A model generated the notes under the pieces. The model did no database searches. It saw only the letters and a program-made list of their open reading frames with translations, and was not told the DNA's origin. Source: Idiomarina fontislapidosi (GTDB lineage: Bacteria; Pseudomonadota; Gammaproteobacteria; Enterobacterales; Alteromonadaceae). From it: 64,000 nt of DNA. Position numbers and translations under genes: made by a program. Below, piece after piece: positions 29,763 through 38,623 of this stretch; position 1 is the first letter of the stretch, and every line of letters starts with the position of its first letter. Location: the NCBI RefSeq assembly GCF_003226255.1, contig NZ_QJST01000012.1, positions 1 through 64,000 of the forward strand, given 5' to 3'.

Positions 29763-29801
29763 TAAATATATTTATTCAGTTAGTCTGCATATAAATTTAG
29801 C
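29763..29801. promoter_or_regulatory. Tandem ArgR (ARG) boxes between argE and argC
   Basis: Two 18-base elements at 29763-29780 and 29784-29801, separated by exactly three bases, as in E. coli ArgR operators. Against the consensus WNTGAATWWWWATTCANW each has three mismatches. The first keeps a perfect ATTCA right half, and the second reads TCTGCATATAAATTTAGC. A TATAAA hexamer (29790-29795) inside the second box could be the -10 of argC. Arginine-dependent repression of both directions is expected. Confidence 0.75.
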
Positions 29802-29830
29802 GAGATGCAAATAACTAAGCAGACTTTGAG

Positions 29831-30868
29831 ATGGAAAGAAAGCAGGCAAGCAAAAAATATTCGCTCCAGAATGTCGTGGTGATTGGTGCCAGTGGTTACG
29901 CCGGTGTCGAGCTTGTGACGCTGTTGAGTGAACATCCTCTGGTCGGCGAACTGACACTGTACGTTTCGGAGCAAAGCCAAGACCGCAATACATCGATTTC
30001 TGATCTCTACCCTCGTCTCAAAGGTCGCGTTGAACAGTCTTTAATGGGGCTGCCTATTGGAAAGGTAACTGATGAACTGGCGAGTGCCGATGCTATTTTT
30101 TTGTGTACCTCTCATGAGGTGAGTTGCCAATGGCATGCGCAATTGAGCCAGCTCAAGGCGACTGTATTTGATTTGTCAGGCGGTTTTCGGCTGCCGGATG
30201 CGAAGTTATACCCCGATTATTATGGTTTTGAACACCCCGCAGCGGATGCTTTGTCATCGGCAGCATATGGTCTTGCCGAGTGGTTAGATGAGCGTTTTGA
30301 TAGCGCGCACTGGGTCGCGGTACCCGGTTGTTATCCAACGGCAGCACTGTTGGCACTTAAGCCACTCGCTTTGTTTAATAAAGATGTGAGTCATGTCGTG
30401 ATAAACGCGGTATCGGGGGTGACCGGAGCAGGGCGTTCGCCGAGTCTTAAAACACAGGGTGCGGAACTCTCGTTGCAAGGCTATGGTGCCGGTGTTCACC
30501 GTCATCAACCTGAGATTGATCACTACTGCGGTCTAAACACTCTGTTTTTACCGCACTTAGGCGATTTTAAGCGGGGTATCTTAGCGACGATTACCGTGCA
30601 TTTCACTGCGCCGCCTACGCAAGCGCAAGTCGAAGATGTTTACCAAGTGTATCAGGCCAGTGAACTTGTTCATGTGACCAAGGCAGGCTATCCGGCGTTG
30701 AAGGATGTCGTGAATAGCGGTCAGTGCCACATCGGTTGGCACCTACAGGGACACTCGCTTGTGGTGTATAGCGCGATCGATAATTTATTGAAAGGCGCAG
30801 CCAGCCAAGCCCTGCAGTGCTTCAATATTAAGCTAGGTTTGCCGAGCGCTGAGGGAGTACCGCTATGA
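29831..30868 (+). CDS. argC: N-acetyl-gamma-glutamyl-phosphate reductase
   Basis: NADPH-dependent reductase of arginine synthesis (345 residues). The Rossmann motif VIGASGYAGVELVTLL (about residues 18-33) and the catalytic cysteine in VAVPGCYPTAALLALKPL (about 160) are clear, and GVTGAGRSPS follows. There is a short lysine-rich N-terminal extension of about 12 residues before the Rossmann fold, so the true start could lie slightly downstream, but no good alternative start was found. Its last four bases overlap argB, indicating translational coupling. Confidence 0.94.
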   Translation: MERKQASKKYSLQNVVVIGASGYAGVELVTLLSEHPLVGELTLYVSEQSQDRNTSISDLYPRLKGRVEQSLMGLPIGKVTDELASADAIFLCTSHEVSCQWHAQLSQLKATVFDLSGGFRLPDAKLYPDYYGFEHPAADALSSAAYGLAEWLDERFDSAHWVAVPGCYPTAALLALKPLALFNKDVSHVVINAVSGVTGAGRSPSLKTQGAELSLQGYGAGVHRHQPEIDHYCGLNTLFLPHLGDFKRGILATITVHFTAPPTQAQVEDVYQVYQASELVHVTKAGYPALKDVVNSGQCHIGWHLQGHSLVVYSAIDNLLKGAASQALQCFNIKLGLPSAEGVPL

Positions 30869-31608
30869 ATGTGATTAAACTCGGCGGAAGGGTGCTTGAC
30901 GACCCACAAGGTTTGGCTGCCCTGTTTCAACAAATTACGCAGCAGCAAAACTTCCAACCCACGCTCATCGTGCATGGTGGCGGACAACAGGTGGATGACT
31001 TGTTTGCCAAACTCAACCTATCAGTCGTTAAGTATCAGGGGCTGCGGGTGAGTGTTGCCGAACAAATGCCGCTGATTGTCGGTGCGCTCGCTGGCACTGT
31101 CAATAAACAGTTACTGACTATTGCGATTAAACAAGGATTGCAACCCGTCGGCCTAACACTTTATGAAACAGGGCTTCATGTGCAACAGGGCAAACCTGAG
31201 CTAGGTCTAACGGGTCACTGTGTTGCACCCTTTGAAGTGAGCACGTTGTTGCTGACTTTGCTAGAGCAACGCTACCTACCAATTGTTAGTTGTGTCGGCT
31301 TTGATGCTGATGGGCAGTGGCTCAATGTAAACGCAGATGAGGCGGCTGCAGGGTTGGCTAAGGCACTGTCGGCGACGTTGACCTTTGTAAGTGATGTGCC
31401 CGCCGTGCTGGATGAGCACCAACAGCCTATTGATGAGTTAGACAGTGACACGTTACAGCAACTTATTGACGCTGGGACGCTGAACGGTGGTATGCGAGTC
31501 AAAGTGGAGCATGCGTTGACCGTTGCTCGATTTCTACAAAAACAAGTGCGAATCTGCGGGTGTTCGTGCGACACCCGTCATCACTCCGGCACACTGATTA
31601 ATCCTTAA
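30865..31608 (+). CDS. argB: Acetylglutamate kinase
   Basis: Phosphorylates N-acetylglutamate (247 residues, the E. coli-like short form). The amino-acid kinase fold is marked by IKLGG at the N-terminus, LIVHGGGQQVDDL (about residues 33-45), and the C-terminal FVSDVPAVLD and GGMRVKVEHAL segments that form the nucleotide site. It starts inside the argC stop (ATGA overlap). The short form lacks the N-terminal helix associated with arginine feedback in other bacteria, so control probably acts at the synthase step. Confidence 0.94.
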   Translation: MNVIKLGGRVLDDPQGLAALFQQITQQQNFQPTLIVHGGGQQVDDLFAKLNLSVVKYQGLRVSVAEQMPLIVGALAGTVNKQLLTIAIKQGLQPVGLTLYETGLHVQQGKPELGLTGHCVAPFEVSTLLLTLLEQRYLPIVSCVGFDADGQWLNVNADEAAAGLAKALSATLTFVSDVPAVLDEHQQPIDELDSDTLQQLIDAGTLNGGMRVKVEHALTVARFLQKQVRICGCSCDTRHHSGTLINP

Positions 31609-31629
31609 TTTTTAGTATTCGAGATTCGT

Positions 31630-32562
31630 ATGAACAAGCACTTTTTAACGGGTAATGAGCTTACCCAAACTCAACTCACACAGTTAATTGAAACTGCGAT
31701 ACAGCAAAAAGCAGCTCCGCAAAATTATACCCAAAGTTTAGCGGGCAAGAGCATTGTAACCTTGTTTGAAAAACCCAGTCTTCGTACGCGGTTATCATTC
31801 GACGTTGGTATTCAACGTTTAGGTGGTCACTGTGTGTACCTCGATGAGCAAAATGGACAGCTCGGTAAGCGCGAAACAATTGCTGACTACGCCAAAAACT
31901 TGTCGTGCTGGTGTGATGCCATCGTGGCGCGTGTCAATCAACATGAAACCTTACAAGAACTCGCCAAACATGCCTCGGTCCCGGTGATTAACAGTTTGTG
32001 CGATCAGTTTCATCCTTGCCAAGCTCTTGCCGACTGTCTGACGCTGGTAGAGACCTACGGAGAGGTCAGTGGTAAGCAGTTGAGCTACTGGGGGGACGGT
32101 AACAATGTGGCGCGTTCGTTAGCGCTTTATGCCGCGTTGCTCGGTATGGATGTGACGTTGGTTACGCCACCTCACCATGGCTTAAGTGATGCAGATATTG
32201 AGCTGCTCAATAAAGCGGGGATCGGTTCAGTCAAGCAGATACATGATCCCAATGCGTGTCAACAGAGCGACATTGTCTACACCGATACGTGGGTTTCGAT
32301 GGGGCAACAGCAAAGTCTTGATGACGTAAAGGCGACCTTTATGCCGTATCAAGTCAACGCATCCTTGATAAAGCGTTTGGGTGCCACCGCCGTGATGCAT
32401 TGTCAGCCGGCTCACCGCGACTACGAAATAACCTCTGAGGTAATGGATAGCGATTACTCACTGTGTTTGCAGCAAGCAGAAAACCGGCTTTTTGCGCAAA
32501 ATGCCTTGTTGCATCTTCTATTAAATTCAAGTGCCACACTCACCCTACAACACGCGAGCTAA
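31630..32562 (+). CDS. argF: Ornithine carbamoyltransferase
   Basis: Makes citrulline from ornithine and carbamoyl phosphate (310 residues). The carbamoyl-phosphate loop is [12 protein letters not shown], where the usual STRT is SLRT. The HPCQALAD motif and the ornithine-loop [10 protein letters not shown] replace the common HCLPAHRG. These variants are what I recall from Shewanella and related ArgF proteins, so I read them as lineage-specific rather than as a change of substrate to acetylornithine or succinylornithine. It lies 21 bases after argB in the arginine operon. Confidence 0.93.
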   Translation: MNKHFLTGNELTQTQLTQLIETAIQQKAAPQNYTQSLAGKSIVTLFEKPSLRTRLSFDVGIQRLGGHCVYLDEQNGQLGKRETIADYAKNLSCWCDAIVARVNQHETLQELAKHASVPVINSLCDQFHPCQALADCLTLVETYGEVSGKQLSYWGDGNNVARSLALYAALLGMDVTLVTPPHHGLSDADIELLNKAGIGSVKQIHDPNACQQSDIVYTDTWVSMGQQQSLDDVKATFMPYQVNASLIKRLGATAVMHCQPAHRDYEITSEVMDSDYSLCLQQAENRLFAQNALLHLLLNSSATLTLQHAS

Positions 32563-32572
32563 GGAGCGAGTA

Positions 32573-33775
32573 ATGAACAAAGTAGTATTGGCTTATTCAG
32601 GTGGTTTAGATACATCCGTCATCGTACCTTGGTTACGTGAAAATTATGGCTGCGAGGTGGTGGCGTTTGTCGCCGATGTAGGGCAGGGCGCTGAAGAACT
32701 CGAAGGGGTCGAGGCGAAAGCAAAAGCATCGGGCGCAAGTGAGTGCCATATTGTCGACCTCAAAGATGAGTTCGCCGCAAACTATATTTACCCGAGCTTA
32801 AAAACCGGCGCAGTGTATGAGCAAAGTTATCTGTTAGGTACGGCGATGGCTCGCCCTGTCATTGCTAAGGCTCAAGTTGAACTCGCGCGTAAAGTAAACG
32901 CGGATGCGCTGGCACATGGTTGTACCGGTAAAGGTAATGATCAGATTCGGTTTGAATCATGCTATGCGGCGTTGGCGCCGGATCTCACTGTGATAGCGCC
33001 TTGGCGTGAGTGGGACTTAAGTAGCCGCGAGAGCCTGTTAGATTATCTCGCTGAACGCAATATCCCATGCTCAGCTTCGCTGAAGAAAATTTACAGCCGA
33101 GATGCCAATGCATGGCATATATCGCATGAGGGTGGAGAGCTTGAAGATCCGTGGTGTGAACCCAGTGACGAAGTGTGGACGTTAACCTGTGCACCCGAAC
33201 AAGCGCCTGACCGACCTGAATATGTGAAAGTAGGTATTGAACAGGGAGCGGTTGTCAGGGTAAACGGCGAGGCGCTTTCGCCGCTGCAGTGTTTAGCACA
33301 GTTGAATGCGCTTGGCGCGAAACACGGCATTGGGCGCGTTGATATTGTCGAAAACCGTTTAGTGGGCATGAAAAGTCGCGGGTGTTATGAAACGCCTGGA
33401 GGCACCATTATGATGCATGCGCTGCGCGGTATCGATGAATTGGTGCTCGATAAAATGACGCGCTCATGGAAAACCCAGCTCAGCGAGCAATTTGCACAAT
33501 TGCTATACGATGGGCGCTGGTTTACGCCTAACCAAGCATCCGTGTTGGCCGCAGCAGAGAGCCTGAGTCACGTTGCTACGGGTGAGGTGGTGATTAAGTT
33601 ATATAAAGGTAACGTAACTGTCACGCAAAAATGTTCTCCTTATTCTCTTTACAGTGAGGCATTTGCCACGTTTGGTGCGGATAATGTTTATGACCAAAAG
33701 CATGCCGCTGGGTTTATTCGCCTTTACTCATTGTCGAGCCGGATCCGTGCCTTAAAGCAAACGGATAACGTGTAG
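32573..33775 (+). CDS. argG: Argininosuccinate synthase
   Basis: Joins citrulline and aspartate using ATP (400 residues). The N-terminal PP-loop [19 protein letters not shown] is diagnostic. Further signatures are [15 protein letters not shown] (about residues 116-130) and [12 protein letters not shown] chose ATG 32573, with AAGGAG six bases upstream, rather than an in-frame codon at 32531 that overlaps argF. It is nine bases before argH(A). Confidence 0.96.
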   Translation: MNKVVLAYSGGLDTSVIVPWLRENYGCEVVAFVADVGQGAEELEGVEAKAKASGASECHIVDLKDEFAANYIYPSLKTGAVYEQSYLLGTAMARPVIAKAQVELARKVNADALAHGCTGKGNDQIRFESCYAALAPDLTVIAPWREWDLSSRESLLDYLAERNIPCSASLKKIYSRDANAWHISHEGGELEDPWCEPSDEVWTLTCAPEQAPDRPEYVKVGIEQGAVVRVNGEALSPLQCLAQLNALGAKHGIGRVDIVENRLVGMKSRGCYETPGGTIMMHALRGIDELVLDKMTRSWKTQLSEQFAQLLYDGRWFTPNQASVLAAAESLSHVATGEVVIKLYKGNVTVTQKCSPYSLYSEAFATFGADNVYDQKHAAGFIRLYSLSSRIRALKQTDNV

Positions 33776-33784
33776 GAGGCGATT

Positions 33785-35614
33785 ATGACCAATGGACTTT
33801 GGGGAGGCCGGTTTAGCGCGCCTCCTAGCCAAGCCTTTCAGCAGTTTAATGACTCCTTGCCATTTGACTGTGTCCTGCTTGAATTTGATATTCGGGGCAG
33901 TATTGCTTGGGCGCAATCATTGCAACACGTGGGTGTGTTAACGGCTGATGAATACAGCCATATTCAACACGCGCTACATGACATCTTGCAGCATTGGAGT
34001 GGTTGCTTAGGCGATGTCGCGGTTGCTGGTGATGAGGATATTCATGCGTTTATTGAGCGTCAACTGATTGAGCGTATTGGCGATCTCGGCAAAAAGCTAC
34101 ACACGGGACGAAGCCGTAATGACCAAGTGGCTACCGATATTCGACTGTGGTGTCGTGCGCAAGTTGAAACCCAGTGGCAGCGTCTCCAGCAACTCATTGC
34201 AGCGCTTGCCGACTTAGCTGAGCGCGAAGCAACCACGGTCATCCCTGGTTATACTCATTTACAAAGAGCGCAACCGGTGCTGTTTTCGCACTGGTGTTTA
34301 GCCTATGTTGAGATGTTTAAGCGCGACCAGGCGCGATTAAAAGATGCATTAACGCGCATTAATGTGTGCCCATTGGGAGCTGGCGCCCTGGCAGGCACGG
34401 CTTATCCCGTAGATAGAACCGACTTAGCACATCGCTTAGGTTTCAGTGAACCCGCTACAAACAGTCTTGATGCGGTGTCGGATCGCGACTTTATTGTAGA
34501 GCTGTTATCGATCGCCTCGTTGTCAATGATCCACCTATCTCGTATGGCAGAAGACCTTATTTTCTATGCGAGCGGTGAAGCGGGTTTCGTTGAATTAGCC
34601 GATGATGTGAGCAGTGGCTCTTCGCTGATGCCACAGAAGAAAAACCCCGACGCATTGGAACTTATTCGTGGTAAGTCGGGACGTGTCGTGGGCGCGCACG
34701 TGGGCCTGCTGATGACGCTGAAAGCATTGCCGCTGGCCTATAACAAAGATATGCAAGAAGACAAAGAAGGTCTGTTTACAAGTTTCACACAGTGGGGCGC
34801 CTCTATCGATATCGCGCAACAGTGTGTCAATGGACTGACTGTGAATCGACCACGTGCACTGCAGGCGGCACAAGGCGGCTATTCTAATGCCACTGAACTT
34901 GCCGACTACCTGGTGAGTAAGGGCGTGCCTTTTCGGCATGCTCATGAGGTGGTGGGCGAGTGTGTACAAATTGGACTGCAACAGCAAACGCCGTTAGAAG
35001 CTCTCCCATTGGCGACGTTGCAGAGCGTCCATTCGGCTATTGAAGACGACGTTTACGATTGGCTAAGCATTGATGCATTGCTTTCTAAACGCAACGCCTT
35101 GGGTGGCACCAGTGTTGAACAAACGCAATCTGCACTGAAAATGCTGCAACAAGAGCTTCGTATTGTTGTACGTGATGCAACACTTGATGATATCGACGCA
35201 ATCGTAGGACTCGTTGGACACTGGGCCGGGGCTGGCGAAAACTTGCCGCGAGCGAAAGACGATATCGTGCACTCGATTAACGAGTTCGCTGTTACCGAAG
35301 TGGATGGACAAGTCACGGGGTGTGCCTCACTCTACATCTATACAACAGGTTTAGCTGAAATTCGGTCGTTAGGTGTGAACCCTAAAAGCCAAGTGCGTGG
35401 GCAAGGGCGCATGCTGGTGAAGCATTTATGTCATAAAGCACGACAGATCCGTTTAAAGCGTGTAATCGTTTTAACACGTGTCCCAGATTTCTTTAAGCAG
35501 CAAGGCTTTAGTGTGTGTGAAAAAGCACAATTGCCAGAGAAAGTCATGAAAGACTGTGAGCTGTGTCCTAAAAAGCATTGTTGTGACGAAATCGCCATGG
35601 AGTATGGGCTGTAG
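33785..35614 (+). CDS. argH: Fused argininosuccinate lyase / N-acetylglutamate synthase ArgH(A)
   Basis: Protein of 609 residues combining two enzymes. Residues 1 to about 455 are argininosuccinate lyase: LWGGRF start, [15 protein letters not shown], and the fumarase-family signature [12 protein letters not shown] (about residue 280). Residues about 460-609 form a GNAT acetyltransferase domain ([26 protein letters not shown], the acetyl-CoA loop [10 protein letters not shown]) with a cysteine-rich tail ([10 protein letters not shown]). This fusion is known from Moritella, Vibrio and Alteromonas relatives, where it performs both the first committed and the last step of the pathway. No separate argA is visible in the window. 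Confidence 0.95.
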   Translation: MTNGLWGGRFSAPPSQAFQQFNDSLPFDCVLLEFDIRGSIAWAQSLQHVGVLTADEYSHIQHALHDILQHWSGCLGDVAVAGDEDIHAFIERQLIERIGDLGKKLHTGRSRNDQVATDIRLWCRAQVETQWQRLQQLIAALADLAEREATTVIPGYTHLQRAQPVLFSHWCLAYVEMFKRDQARLKDALTRINVCPLGAGALAGTAYPVDRTDLAHRLGFSEPATNSLDAVSDRDFIVELLSIASLSMIHLSRMAEDLIFYASGEAGFVELADDVSSGSSLMPQKKNPDALELIRGKSGRVVGAHVGLLMTLKALPLAYNKDMQEDKEGLFTSFTQWGASIDIAQQCVNGLTVNRPRALQAAQGGYSNATELADYLVSKGVPFRHAHEVVGECVQIGLQQQTPLEALPLATLQSVHSAIEDDVYDWLSIDALLSKRNALGGTSVEQTQSALKMLQQELRIVVRDATLDDIDAIVGLVGHWAGAGENLPRAKDDIVHSINEFAVTEVDGQVTGCASLYIYTTGLAEIRSLGVNPKSQVRGQGRMLVKHLCHKARQIRLKRVIVLTRVPDFFKQQGFSVCEKAQLPEKVMKDCELCPKKHCCDEIAMEYGL

Positions 35615-35624
35615 AGCAGCCCAT
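35604..35624 (+). terminator. Possible terminator hairpin at the end of argH(A)
   Basis: Perfect 8-base inverted repeat (ATGGGCTG / CAGCCCAT) with a five-base loop that contains the argH(A) stop codon. No T-tract follows, so it may be an RNA-stabilising hairpin or part of a rho-dependent end rather than a classical terminator. Confidence 0.4.
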
Positions 35625-35687
35625 CGACTTCACCCGCTACGTTTCAGTTGGGTTACTCTATTATGAAGATTTGATGACAGTTCGTGT

Positions 35688-35721
35688 TTGTCACAAATTT
35701 GTCACGCTTGCTCTCTAACAT
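35688..35721 (+). promoter_or_regulatory. Pho box and -10 of the lipoprotein/receptor operon
   Basis: Two identical TTGTCAC heptamers at 35688-35694 and 35699-35705, separated by AAAT, give an 11-base direct repeat like the PhoB consensus (CTGTCAT-N4-CTGTCAY). A -10-like TAACAT lies at 35716-35721, ten bases after the second repeat, which is the spacing of PhoB class promoters that lack a -35. The start codon of the lipoprotein gene is about 50 bases further on. I infer activation by PhoB at low phosphate. Confidence 0.8.
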
Positions 35722-35769
35722 TCTCCTCGACTTTTAACCTATGGATAACATCCAAGTCGGGAGAACCCA

Positions 35770-38532
35770 ATGAATCTGAATTCTTTGTTCAAAGCATCTG
35801 CAATCGCAGCAGCCTTAGCGCTTGCTGGTTGTGGCGGCGACATCAACATCAACTCAGGCGCTGACGTAGAGCAGCCAGACAACGGCAACGGCGGCGACAA
35901 TGGTGGCGATAACGGCGGCGACAACGGCGCTGACTTGCCGGGCACTACAAGCGGCTCACTTTCGTTAGCAGCGTCGGAAGCGCTGGGCGAAGAAGTACAA
36001 GTTCAAGTAATCTCTGGTCGTATCACAGCTGACACCACGTTGGTTAACAGCTTAGATGACGGCACTACTGTTATGTACGCTATCGATGGACCTACTTTCG
36101 TTGGTGGCGATAACACCGACTCAGCAACACTGACTATCGAGCCAGGTACAGTAGTATTTGGTCGTCAAGGTAACGACTACCTTGTCATCAGCCGTGGCTC
36201 ACAAATCATGGCAGACGGTACTGCCGAAGCGCCAATCATCATGACTTCATCACAAGACGTTTTGGGTGAAGAGACTGGCGCAGGCCAATGGGGTGGTTTG
36301 GTTATCTTAGGTAACGCATCAAGCAACAAGTGCCCTGCAGACGGCTCTGATTGTGCATTGCAAGTTGAGGGTGCTGAAGAAGGCGCAGTATTCGGCGGAA
36401 CTCAAGACGACGATAACTCTGGTACGCTTCGTTATTTCGTTGTTAAGCACGCTGGTTTCGAAATCGCACCTGATAACGAATTAAACGGTATCACTTTTGG
36501 TGGCGTAGGTTCAGGCACGACTGTTGACTACTTACAAGTTCACGGTAACGCGGACGACGGTATCGAAATGTTCGGTGGTACGGTTAACTTCAAGCACGTT
36601 GTATTAACCAGCATGCAAGATGACAGCATCGACTGGGATAACGGCTATCGCGGTAAGATGCAATACGTTTACGTTGAGCAAGATCCAAACGGTGGCGACG
36701 CTAACCGTGGTATCGAAGCAGATAACGACGGCAGCGATCCGGCTGCAACCCCAATGTCTAACCCAACGATTGCTAACCTGACTATCATCGGTAATAACTT
36801 CCAAGGTGAAGATTCATCTGAAGGTATCTACCTACGTGAAGGTACTGGCGCGCAATTGTACAACGTTGTTGTAACCGGTCCATCTGAAATGGGCGAGTGT
36901 TTAGAAATCGAAGGCAGCCCGCAATCACAAGCTAATCTCGGCGATGGCACTATCACCATGGAAAACTCTTTCATGGCGTGTAACAACGGCGAAAACTTCA
37001 AGTTTGGTGCCAACGACGTAGACCTTGAAGACTGGTTCCTTAACCAGCAAGAAGCTAACGAAGTAAGCACTTCAATTATGCTAGGTGCGAACGGTCAGCC
37101 AATGGCTAACTCACCGCTATTAGGTGCAGGTCAAGACGTTGCGAATACCGTTGACGGTAGCTTCTTCGAATCAGTTGATTTTGTGGGTGCAGTACCGGGT
37201 GACAGTGATTGGCGTCAAGGTTGGGCATTTGGTTTCGGCGGCGGTGAAGTCACTGCGGGCGGTTCAGAAGCACCTGTAGCAGGTTGCCCAGCGGGTACTG
37301 AAGCAATTACTCCAGTTGACGGCTCAACCACAACGTGTGAGTTAGAAGGTGCTTACACTAGCGACTTGACCTTAACAGCTGGCAACATCTACGCGTTAAG
37401 CGGTCCAGTATTCATGGGTGGCGACAATGCTGACTCTATGACGCTGACTATCGAGCCAGGTGTGACGCTTTACGGCCGTACTGGTGGTGATTACTTAGTG
37501 ATTAGCCGTGGTTCTGACATCATGGCAGAAGGTACTGCAGAAGAACCTATCACTTTAACTTCAGCAGCTTATGTTGAAACGGGCGAAGGTCAGCCTGGTC
37601 AGTGGGGTGGTTTGGTTATCTTGGGTAACGCACCAAGCAACAAATGTCCATCTGACGGTTCTGACTGCGCATTGCAAGTTGAAGGTGCAGCAGAAGGCGC
37701 TGTATTCGGTGGTACAGACTCAGCTGATAACTCAGGTACGTTGCGCTATGTTCGCGTAATGAACGGCGGTTTCGAAATCGCACCTGATAACGAATTGAAC
37801 GGTATCACCTTTGGTGGTGTTGGTTCTGCAACAACAGTTGAGTACTTGCAAGTTCACAACAACTCAGACGACGGCATCGAAATGTTCGGTGGTGCAGTTA
37901 ACTTCAAGTATGTTGTGTTAACTAACATGCAAGACGACAGCATTGACTGGGATAACGGTTATCAAGGTAAATTGCAGTATGTATTGGTTCGCCAGAACCC
38001 AGACAACTCTGATGCAAACCGTGGTATCGAAGCAGATAACGACGGTAGCAACCCAGCTGCAACGCCAATGTCTAACCCAACGATTGCTAACTTGACTATT
38101 ATTGGTAACACGTTCGAAGGTGAAGACTCTTCTGAAGGTATCTACCTACGTGAAGGTACTCAGGCTACTTTCTACAACACTATCGTTTCAGGTCCTGCAG
38201 GCATGGGCGAGTGTTTGGAAGTTGAGAGCAACCCAGTGAGCCAGCAGCACTTGCAAGACGGTGGCATCGCGATGACTCACTCAGTTATGGCATGTGACAA
38301 CGGCGAGAACTTCAAGTTCGGTGCGGGTGATGTTGACTTGGAAACTTGGTTCACCGGTCAAGAAGGCAACAGCATTGTTGCAGCAGCTGATGCACTTAAC
38401 GGTATCTTCAGCATCTCTGACGCAACTGCAGCAGACCTCAGCGGCGATACATTCTTCGATAACGCATCATTCGTAGGTGCAGTTGAAGAAGGTAACGACT
38501 GGACTGCAGGTTGGACTGTAGGATTAGAGTAA
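35770..38532 (+). CDS. Large duplicated surface lipoprotein, probable parallel beta-helix, partner of TonB receptor
   Basis: Protein of 920 residues with a lipoprotein signal (ALALAGC, Cys21; Gly at +2 favours the outer membrane). A tether of GGDN repeats follows (about residues 36-55). Two homologous units, about residues 80-500 and 520-920, are offset by exactly 438 residues. Each has a TLTIEPGT start, a DYLVISRGS strand, GQWGGLVILGNA, GTLRYVRV, DDGIEMFGG, DDSIDWDNGY, GIEADNDGS and an EGIYLREG motif. These resemble the rungs of a right-handed beta-helix with acidic loops. Relatives occur beside TonB-dependent receptors in marine Gammaproteobacteria and Bacteroidetes, without a proven function that I know of. 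A Pho box lies upstream, so I infer a substrate-capturing partner for uptake of phosphate or a phosphorylated compound. The acidic loops may bind Ca2+. Confidence 0.85.
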   Translation: MNLNSLFKASAIAAALALAGCGGDININSGADVEQPDNGNGGDNGGDNGGDNGADLPGTTSGSLSLAASEALGEEVQVQVISGRITADTTLVNSLDDGTTVMYAIDGPTFVGGDNTDSATLTIEPGTVVFGRQGNDYLVISRGSQIMADGTAEAPIIMTSSQDVLGEETGAGQWGGLVILGNASSNKCPADGSDCALQVEGAEEGAVFGGTQDDDNSGTLRYFVVKHAGFEIAPDNELNGITFGGVGSGTTVDYLQVHGNADDGIEMFGGTVNFKHVVLTSMQDDSIDWDNGYRGKMQYVYVEQDPNGGDANRGIEADNDGSDPAATPMSNPTIANLTIIGNNFQGEDSSEGIYLREGTGAQLYNVVVTGPSEMGECLEIEGSPQSQANLGDGTITMENSFMACNNGENFKFGANDVDLEDWFLNQQEANEVSTSIMLGANGQPMANSPLLGAGQDVANTVDGSFFESVDFVGAVPGDSDWRQGWAFGFGGGEVTAGGSEAPVAGCPAGTEAITPVDGSTTTCELEGAYTSDLTLTAGNIYALSGPVFMGGDNADSMTLTIEPGVTLYGRTGGDYLVISRGSDIMAEGTAEEPITLTSAAYVETGEGQPGQWGGLVILGNAPSNKCPSDGSDCALQVEGAAEGAVFGGTDSADNSGTLRYVRVMNGGFEIAPDNELNGITFGGVGSATTVEYLQVHNNSDDGIEMFGGAVNFKYVVLTNMQDDSIDWDNGYQGKLQYVLVRQNPDNSDANRGIEADNDGSNPAATPMSNPTIANLTIIGNTFEGEDSSEGIYLREGTQATFYNTIVSGPAGMGECLEVESNPVSQQHLQDGGIAMTHSVMACDNGENFKFGAGDVDLETWFTGQEGNSIVAAADALNGIFSISDATAADLSGDTFFDNASFVGAVEEGNDWTAGWTVGLE
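36000..38532 (+). repeat. Internal tandem duplication, 1314-base period, in the lipoprotein gene
   Basis: The same blocks recur 1314 bases apart (438 codons). The ACTATCGAGCCAGG block at 36133 recurs at 37447, and the TGGGGTGGTTTGGTTATC block near 36287 recurs near 37601. Long stretches are close to identical at DNA level, which points to a fairly recent duplication, ongoing gene conversion, or strong shared codon bias. The unit joins are marked by a short linker with two cysteines (about residues 500-515). Confidence 0.85.
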
Positions 38533-38561
38533 CCCCTTAAACAGCACATCGTGCTCTTTAA

Positions 38562-38596
38562 AAGCCGTGAGGTGTTCTTCGGGACACCTCCGGCTT
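38562..38596 (+). promoter_or_regulatory. Intergenic stem-loop between lipoprotein and receptor genes
   Basis: Arms AAGCCG-T-GAGGTGT (38562-38575) and ACACCTC-CGGCTT (38584-38596) form a 13-base-pair stem with one bulged T and an eight-base loop. No T-tract follows, so it is not an ordinary terminator. It may protect the 3' end of the lipoprotein message, or partly attenuate transcription so that less receptor than lipoprotein is made. Confidence 0.65.
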
Positions 38597-38623
38597 CCAT
38601 AGTAACAAGAGGTAACTAATATC

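Noticed and set aside
31630-32562. Acetylornithine or succinylornithine carbamoyltransferase instead of ArgF
   Set aside because: The SLRT and HCQPAHR variants match the Shewanella-type ArgF as I recall it, and argE in the same cluster supplies free ornithine.
35741-35773. Ten-codon ORF (ATG at 35741) whose stop overlaps the lipoprotein start as ATGA
   Set aside because: No ribosome site before it and no recognisable regulatory peptide pattern; probably chance within the leader.
35880-35935. Short GGCGACAACGGC-type repeats as a minisatellite or CRISPR
   Set aside because: They encode the GGDN tether of the lipoprotein in frame and have no spacer structure.
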